NCBI GenBank assembly: GCA_035574455.1
Contig: DATLYT010000173.1
Location: 1 to 9,670 of the forward strand
DNA from: DATLYT01 sp035574455
Lineage (GTDB): Bacteria; Bacteroidota; Ignavibacteria; UBA10030
DNA length: 9,670 nucleotides
Direction: 5' to 3'
The position numbers and the translations under genes were made by a program. The notes under the pieces are model-generated. The model did not search any database. It was not told the origin of the DNA and was given only the letters and a program-made list of their open reading frames with translations. Below are positions 7,346 through 9,670 of this stretch, in pieces; position 1 is the stretch's first letter; every line of letters starts with the position of its first letter.

Positions 7346-7627
7346 ATGCACCGGCCATCGTTCACGGTCTACGTCTTACGCTCATTGAAGGATGGGAAGC
7401 TCTATGTTGGGATGACGCAAGACTTGGGGGAGCGACTGAGAGCCCATCAGGCGGGACGAGTTCCCTCAACAAAACATCGTCGGCCGTTGGTGTTATTGTA
7501 TTCAGAGTCTTGTGCGACGCGGAGTAAGGCGAGGGAGCGAGAGCAATATTTCAAGAGTGGACCTGGTCATAAGGCTCTGGCCGCGATTTTGGCTGAGAAG
7601 AGGAAAGAGGCAGACGCGTCCCGATGA
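7346..7627 (+). CDS. Small GIY-YIG domain nuclease
   Basis: This 93-residue protein is a stand-alone GIY-YIG nuclease domain of the URI/YhbQ-like kind. The GIY strand appears as V8-Y9-V10 and the YIG strand as Y20-V21-G22. The catalytic Arg is R30 in ERLRAH, and the metal-binding Glu is E66 in EREQYFKSG, which has the E-x-x-x-K spacing of the family. The ATG at 7346 lies 3 bases after the tRNA-Leu 3' end. An upstream in-frame GTG (7316) would start inside the tRNA and is rejected. There is no Shine-Dalgarno sequence. The domain proper ends near residue 86. The last residues (E-A-D-A-S-R) are read from the second tRNA-Leu copy, and the TGA lies in the loop of the first hairpin insert there. 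The position between two tRNA-Leu copies suggests a mobile or homing role, but a housekeeping nuclease cannot be excluded. Confidence 0.82.
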   Translation: MHRPSFTVYVLRSLKDGKLYVGMTQDLGERLRAHQAGRVPSTKHRRPLVLLYSESCATRSKAREREQYFKSGPGHKALAAILAEKRKEADASR

Positions 7628-7638
7628 ATCGGGACAAG
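7619..7638. repeat. Hairpin insert 1 at the D-stem/anticodon-stem junction
   Basis: This 20-base insert lies between tRNA positions 26 and 27. With the flanking G7618 it forms GTCCCGA/TCGGGAC (7618-7624 with 7629-7635) closed by the tetraloop TGAA, then CAAG. The loop contains the stop codon of the GIY-YIG gene. The insert follows a G and ends in a G, so its exact edges are ambiguous by one base. Confidence 0.85.
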
Positions 7639-7656
7639 CTGGACTCAAAAATCCAG

Positions 7657-7674
7657 CCTGCCCCGTTGACGGGG
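7657..7674. repeat. Hairpin insert 2 at the anticodon-stem/variable-arm junction
   Basis: This 18-base insert begins directly after the 3' strand of the anticodon stem (TCCAG) and ends directly before the variable arm. CCCCG and CGGGG (7661-7665 with 7670-7674) pair around TTGA; as DNA it is the near-perfect palindrome CCCCGTTGACGGGG. It also follows a G and ends in a G. Confidence 0.85.
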
Positions 7675-7700
7675 TCTGGCTTACCCCAGGTGAGGGTTCG

Positions 7701-7725
7701 TTTACCTCGACTGTTTTGGTCGAGG
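7701..7725. repeat. Hairpin insert 3 inside the T loop
   Basis: This 25-base insert splits the T loop between TTCG and AGT (tRNA positions 57 and 58). CCTCGAC (7705-7711) pairs perfectly with GTCGAGG (7719-7725) around the 7-base loop TGTTTTG, after a short TTTA lead. It follows a G and ends in a G, as the other two inserts do. Confidence 0.85.
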
Positions 7726-7788
7726 AGTCCCTCCTTCGGCACTTGATGCACTGGCTACCGACTTACAACAGGAGATGCTTCATGCACT

Positions 7789-7828
7789 AAGGATACAATG
7801 TTGATTTCTCGTATATTTCTGTATCCTT
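7789..7828. promoter_or_regulatory. Inverted repeat abutting the start of the secreted protein gene
   Basis: AAGGATACA (7789-7797) is the exact reverse complement of TGTATCCTT (7820-7828), with a 22-base spacer. The right arm ends 1 base before the ATG at 7830, exactly where a ribosome would bind. It could be an operator for a dimeric regulator or an RNA hairpin that limits translation. No convincing promoter was found around it; TACAAT at 7794-7799 has no partner at the right distance. Confidence 0.5.
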
Positions 7829-7829
7829 G

Positions 7830-9670
7830 ATGGCATCTCAGAAACGGCATTCTCGTTTACTCCAGCTCTCTCTTGTTGTCCTGAGCGTTGTTGTGGTAGT
7901 GAGCAACACGCTTTCGCAACAAATTCCTTCCGGTTACTCTTCGGTTGTTGTCAAGCTTACTCCTCAAGACTCCGTCATTCAACTTCCCCATCAGTTTCTT
8001 CTCTCGGGTAGCGAATCCGTTTTTTTGGATTCCACCAGGCAACTTCTCCGGTCTCAAGAGTATGTTGTTGACCATCGAACAGGTCGCATCGTTCTTTATC
8101 GTAGCGCACTGAGCGGTTTGATTGCCGATTCTCTCCAACACACCATTCTTGTCGTTTATCGAGCCTTACCCTACGCCTTCAAAACCGAATATGCATTGAG
8201 GAAAAAAGTTGAAATCCAGGATTCCATCGCCATCGAAACACCTGCACCAACCCCTCCGGGACCGTTCTTGGGGGAATTCCTAGGATCGGACTTACAGAAA
8301 AGCGGCTTTCTTGCTCGCGGATTTAGTCTTGGGTCGAATCGGGATTTGTCCCTCAGCTCGGGATTTCGTATGCAGCTTTCCGGCAACCTTGCTCGTGACG
8401 TCGGCATTGTAGCGGCACTGACGGATGAACGCACGCCAATTCAGCCAGAAGGGACGACACAAACATTAAGAGAAGTAGACAAGGTGTTTGTGGAAGTCCA
8501 AGCGCCCGCCTATTCGGCGACTGTCGGGGATTTTCATCTCAATCTTGATTCAAAGAAAGGCGGTGAGTTTGGCAGGCTTAGCCGAAAGCTCCAGGGCGCC
8601 AGCGGCTCTCTGCTGTTTGGCCGTTCTATGTCTGTCTCTCCATTTGCCACTCTAACTGCAACCGCTGCAACTCAACGTGGGAAATTTCACACGAATCAGT
8701 ATCAAGGAGTAGAGGGAAGCCAGGGACCGTACCAGCTGACAGGAAGAAACGGGGAACGAAGGATTGTGATTGTGGCGGGGTCGGAGCGGGTTTATCTAAA
8801 CGGCGAGTTGATGACGCGCGGTGAAACCAATGACTACACCATCGATTATGCAAGCGGCGAACTGTTCTTTACCAGTCGTCGTCTCATAACGTCTGCCTCG
8901 CGCATCACAGTCGATTTTGAATACGCCGACAGAGAGTTTACACGCAATCTGCTTGCCGGGGGCGGAACGCTTTCGCTGGCCAGTGATAACGTGAGGCTCA
9001 ATGCACTGATGCTGCAAGAGGCGGACGATCCGGATTCCCCGGTCGAGGCAACACTCGACGATGCGGCACGAACTGCTCTCAGGAACAGTGGAGCCGACCG
9101 CTTTCAGGCTTCGTTTCCGGGTGCACGATTTGTCGGAAAGGATTCGGCAGGAATTGCCCGCGGTCAATATGCGGTGAGGGACACACTGGTCAACGGAAAG
9201 CGATACACGATGTATGTGTACGCTCCGGGCGATTCGCTCGCATTGTACTCCGTCTCATTTTCGCCTGTTGATCGCATGCCGCCGGACTCGTTAGGGTATC
9301 TGCGTGTCGGTATCGGCCATTTCAGAGTGGCGGGGGTCGGTCAAGGGAACTATCTGCCTCTACAATTTCTACCCATGCCTCAGCTGCATCGAGTCTTCGA
9401 CCTTAATGGCACAGCGGAATTGGGCTCTGACCTGTCTCTCACCGGTGAATACGCCATTAGTCTGTTCGACCGAAACCGCCTTTCGAACCTCGACGATGTT
9501 GATCAGCGTGGCTCTGCGTTGAAAATAGGATTACAATTTCGTCCTCGCAACGTTGTCCTCGCCGGTCTTCCGTTAGGTAATGTTGACCTGTCTCTTTCGG
9601 AAAGATTTGTGGACCGCCGTTTTGTTTCACTCGACCGCTACAATGAAGTGGAGTTCAACCGTCAGTGGGG
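7830..9670 (+). CDS. Large secreted beta-rich, probable outer-membrane protein, 3' end outside the window
   Basis: One uninterrupted frame runs from ATG 7830 to the window end: 613 complete codons and two bases of the next. The N-terminus is a Sec signal peptide, with basic residues at 5-9, a hydrophobic core at about 10-24, and probable cleavage before Gln30-Gln31. A mature N-terminal beta-rich domain of about 100 residues follows, then a Pro-rich linker (TPAPTPPGPF, 137-146) and repeated strand-like segments. Near 311-375 lies RIVIVAGSERVYLNGE, then TIDYASGELFF and ITVDFEYADREF. This pattern, a named start value followed by 'YxIDYxxGEIxF', is one I associate with large surface proteins of Bacteroidota/Chlorobiota, including SprA-like ones. 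The last 200 residues alternate polar and hydrophobic residues as in a beta barrel. The family is not securely identified, and the outer-membrane location is inferred. No Shine-Dalgarno sequence is seen. Confidence 0.8.
   Translation, partial: MASQKRHSRLLQLSLVVLSVVVVVSNTLSQQIPSGYSSVVVKLTPQDSVIQLPHQFLLSGSESVFLDSTRQLLRSQEYVVDHRTGRIVLYRSALSGLIADSLQHTILVVYRALPYAFKTEYALRKKVEIQDSIAIETPAPTPPGPFLGEFLGSDLQKSGFLARGFSLGSNRDLSLSSGFRMQLSGNLARDVGIVAALTDERTPIQPEGTTQTLREVDKVFVEVQAPAYSATVGDFHLNLDSKKGGEFGRLSRKLQGASGSLLFGRSMSVSPFATLTATAATQRGKFHTNQYQGVEGSQGPYQLTGRNGERRIVIVAGSERVYLNGELMTRGETNDYTIDYASGELFFTSRRLITSASRITVDFEYADREFTRNLLAGGGTLSLASDNVRLNALMLQEADDPDSPVEATLDDAARTALRNSGADRFQASFPGARFVGKDSAGIARGQYAVRDTLVNGKRYTMYVYAPGDSLALYSVSFSPVDRMPPDSLGYLRVGIGHFRVAGVGQGNYLPLQFLPMPQLHRVFDLNGTAELGSDLSLTGEYAISLFDRNRLSNLDDVDQRGSALKIGLQFRPRNVVLAGLPLGNVDLSLSERFVDRRFVSLDRYNEVEFNRQW

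Larger units (their letters stand above)
7609..7742 (+). pseudogene. Second, interrupted copy of the 3' part of tRNA-Leu(CAA)
   Basis: Bases 7274-7343 of the tRNA-Leu region recur here. Removing 20, 18 and 25 inserted bases and one extra A leaves 70 bases identical to the intact copy at every position. The shared blocks are 7609-7618, 7639-7656 (with the extra A in the anticodon loop), 7675-7700 and 7726-7742. The 5' acceptor strand and D stem are not clearly present; bases 7592-7608 match the tRNA at only 8 of 17 positions and encode the nuclease C-terminus. It therefore cannot make a normal tRNA. Similarity continues for about 15 bases past the tRNA end after one extra T (TGATGCAC), into the region that in the first copy holds the nuclease start codon. 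The structure could be a site-specific integration scar, a decayed tandem duplication or a distinct structured RNA. Confidence 0.9.

Noticed and set aside
7616..7680. A CRISPR array or integron attC site, considered because of short palindromes and repeated blocks
   Set aside because: The palindromes differ in sequence, there are no regular repeats with spacers, and the repeated blocks match tRNA-Leu exactly.
7705..7725. Hairpin insert 3 as a terminator of the nuclease gene
   Set aside because: It is not followed by a T run; the next bases are the AGTCCC of the tRNA copy.
7512..7790. Open frame over the end of the nuclease gene and the interrupted tRNA copy
   Set aside because: Its sequence is mainly translated tRNA and hairpin inserts; it overlaps the better supported nuclease gene in another frame and has no domain.

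Overview
The window looks like a chromosomal stretch from a bacterium of the Bacteroidota/Chlorobiota (FCB) group, possibly Ignavibacteria-like. That placement is an inference. It rests on the gene mix, the mostly absent Shine-Dalgarno sequences, the Sec signal peptides that end before a Gln-Gln pair, and a large secreted beta-rich protein of a style I associate with that group. Every protein-coding gene I accept is on the + strand.

Bases 1-6664 form one tightly packed gene run: the 3' part of dxs (isoprenoid precursor synthesis), a Gfo/Idh/MocA oxidoreductase, a SAM-hydrolysing DUF62 enzyme, ribD, a secreted class A beta-lactamase-like serine hydrolase, ribE and an unrecognised 252-residue protein. 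Gaps are 0-12 bases, and the DUF62 and ribD genes overlap. Two riboflavin genes are thus split by an exported penicillin-binding-fold enzyme. A GC-rich hairpin with a short T run (6705-6726) follows the run, overlapping a possible start site for secG.

Bases 6762-7342 carry secG, tRNA-Lys(CTT) and tRNA-Leu(CAA), with a palindrome between the two tRNA genes.

Bases 7343-7829 are the most interesting part. A small GIY-YIG nuclease gene starts 3 bases after the tRNA-Leu gene. Directly after it comes a second copy of the last 70 bases of the tRNA-Leu region. With its extra bases removed, this copy matches the real tRNA base for base. Three short hairpin-forming inserts interrupt it: at the D-stem/anticodon-stem junction, at the anticodon-stem/variable-arm junction, and in the T loop. 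There is also one extra A in the anticodon loop. This resembles a minimal mobile cassette (tRNA target, GIY-YIG nuclease, duplicated target) in which the duplicate has been colonised by palindromic elements or turned into a non-tRNA structure.

From 7830 to the window end runs the first 613 codons of a large secreted, beta-rich, probably outer-membrane protein. A 9-bp inverted repeat lies directly before its start codon.
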